Shown piece after piece: positions 63,359 through 64,000 of a stretch of DNA of 64,000 nt (the stretch's first letter is position 1; every line of letters starts with the position of its first letter). The DNA is taken from NCBI RefSeq assembly GCF_900188005.1, contig NZ_FZNR01000009.1, positions 62,001 to 126,000 on the forward strand, read 5' to 3'. The stretch is from Actinoplanes regularis (GTDB lineage Bacteria > Actinomycetota > Actinomycetes > Mycobacteriales > Micromonosporaceae). The notes below the pieces were generated by a model. The model searched no databases. It saw only the letters and a program-made list of their open reading frames with translations, and was not told the origin of the DNA. The translations under genes were made by a program, and so were the position numbers.

Positions 63359-64000
63359 TCCGGATCGCCGCCGTGGGCGACGTTCACGTGGACAAGGACG
63401 TGGAGGGCCGGTACCGGCCGGCTCTCGAGCAACTGCCGGACCAGGCCGACGCACTGCTGATCGCCGGTGACCTGACCCGGCACGGCACGGTGGACGAGGC
63501 CAAGTGCTTCGCCAACGAGTTCGGCGGGCTGGCGGTGCCGGTCGTGACGGTGCTCGGCAACCACGATCACCAGAGCGACCGGCAGGACGACGTCACCGAC
63601 GTACTCACCGATGCCGGGATCATCGTGCTGGAGGGCACCGCGACCGTTCTCGAGCTGAACGGGCACCGGCTCGGCGTCGCCGGGACGAAGGGCTTCGGCG
63701 GCGGCTTCGCCGGCGCCTGCGCGAGCAACTTCGGCGAGCGCGAGATGAAGGACTTCGTCGGCACCACCGAGCGGTACGCCACCGCCCTGCTCGACGCGCT
63801 CCGGTCGGTGCAGTGCGACGCCCTGGTCGCGCTGACCCACTACTCGCCGGTCCCGGACACCCTCGCCGGCGAGCCGCTGGAGATCTACGCGTTTCTCGGC
63901 TGCTACCAGCTCGGGCAGGCGATCGACGACGCGCCCACCGCGCTGGCCCTGCACGGGCACGCGCACCACGGCTCGGAACGGGGCCGGACGCCCGGCGGGG
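63355..64000 (+). CDS. Metallophosphoesterase, 3' truncated by window edge
   Basis: At least 215 residues. The calcineurin-like metal motifs are present in order: GDVHVD, GDLTRHGTVDE, GNHDHQS, ALTHYSP and LHGHAHHGSERG. It would hydrolyse a phosphoester such as a nucleotide or phospholipid. ATG 63355 overlaps the BON stop by 4 bp. The frame is open at base 64000, so the stop is beyond the window. Confidence 0.88.
   Translation, partial: MIRIAAVGDVHVDKDVEGRYRPALEQLPDQADALLIAGDLTRHGTVDEAKCFANEFGGLAVPVVTVLGNHDHQSDRQDDVTDVLTDAGIIVLEGTATVLELNGHRLGVAGTKGFGGGFAGACASNFGEREMKDFVGTTERYATALLDALRSVQCDALVALTHYSPVPDTLAGEPLEIYAFLGCYQLGQAIDDAPTALALHGHAHHGSERGRTPGG

Overview
The window is high-GC actinomycete chromosomal DNA. 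Gene content points to Micromonosporaceae, plausibly Actinoplanes or a relative; that is an inference from gene types and GC, not from a marker gene. Supporting elements are a c-di-AMP (ydaO-type) riboswitch in front of an NlpC/P60 hydrolase, DUF3817, DUF6158 and DUF1360 proteins, an ANTAR regulator, a MhuD-type haem oxygenase and a split cobalamin pathway. The first gene is cut by the left edge and the last by the right edge.

Region by region. 1-23.6 kb is core chromosome: the 3' part of trehalose-6-phosphate synthase; a reverse operon of siroheme/SUMT fusion, cobT and a CobC-like aminotransferase; a bifunctional penicillin-binding protein; a CobB-like protein with a degenerate glutaminase site and a long Pro/Gly tail; a SURF1 protein with a 22-residue tandem repeat; ATP-dependent DNA ligase; a flavin monooxygenase, M20 and M48 peptidases; cobQ-cobD; an SSB-like protein and an alpha/beta hydrolase.

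23.69-40.67 kb is an integrated actinomycete integrative and conjugative element (AICE) of about 16.9 kb. It sits in the 3' end of a tRNA-Arg(TCT) gene, bounded by 43-bp perfect repeats. It carries an integrase with a C-terminal GntR-type domain; a lower-GC cargo block with a nucleoside diphosphate kinase, a small unknown protein, a Nudix hydrolase and an XRE-HTH protein with a degenerate Nudix domain; an excisionase-like gene and a second small HTH gene with two palindromic operators beside it; a string of very small proteins; a TraB/FtsK-like DNA translocase with a repeat-rich putative clt after it; membrane and Cys-rich accessory proteins; a C5-methyltransferase; a primase-polymerase plus ATPase/helicase replication module; and a candidate origin of twelve GCGGAGAT octamers in nested perfect inverted repeats. 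Short direct repeats near attR look like integrase arm sites.

40.7-64 kb returns to core chromosome: a reverse operon of two paralogous lipoproteins, a membrane-fusion protein and a MacB-like ABC transporter, divergent from a two-component system; serA; a divergent LuxR-type/SARP-like regulator pair; a methyltransferase; a MarR-DHA2 efflux pair; mhuD; an ANTAR regulator; a run of small membrane proteins; the riboswitch-controlled NlpC/P60 gene; an RpoD-family sigma factor; an SDR; a dTMP kinase with a membrane tail; and a nucleotidyltransferase-BON-metallophosphoesterase operon.

How the element probably works (inference): integrase and excisionase control the attL/attR junction. The Prim-Pol and ATPase would replicate the excised circle from the iteron locus, and the translocase would move double-stranded DNA after recognising a cis site. 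The kinase/Nudix block is the accessory cargo and the least explained part.
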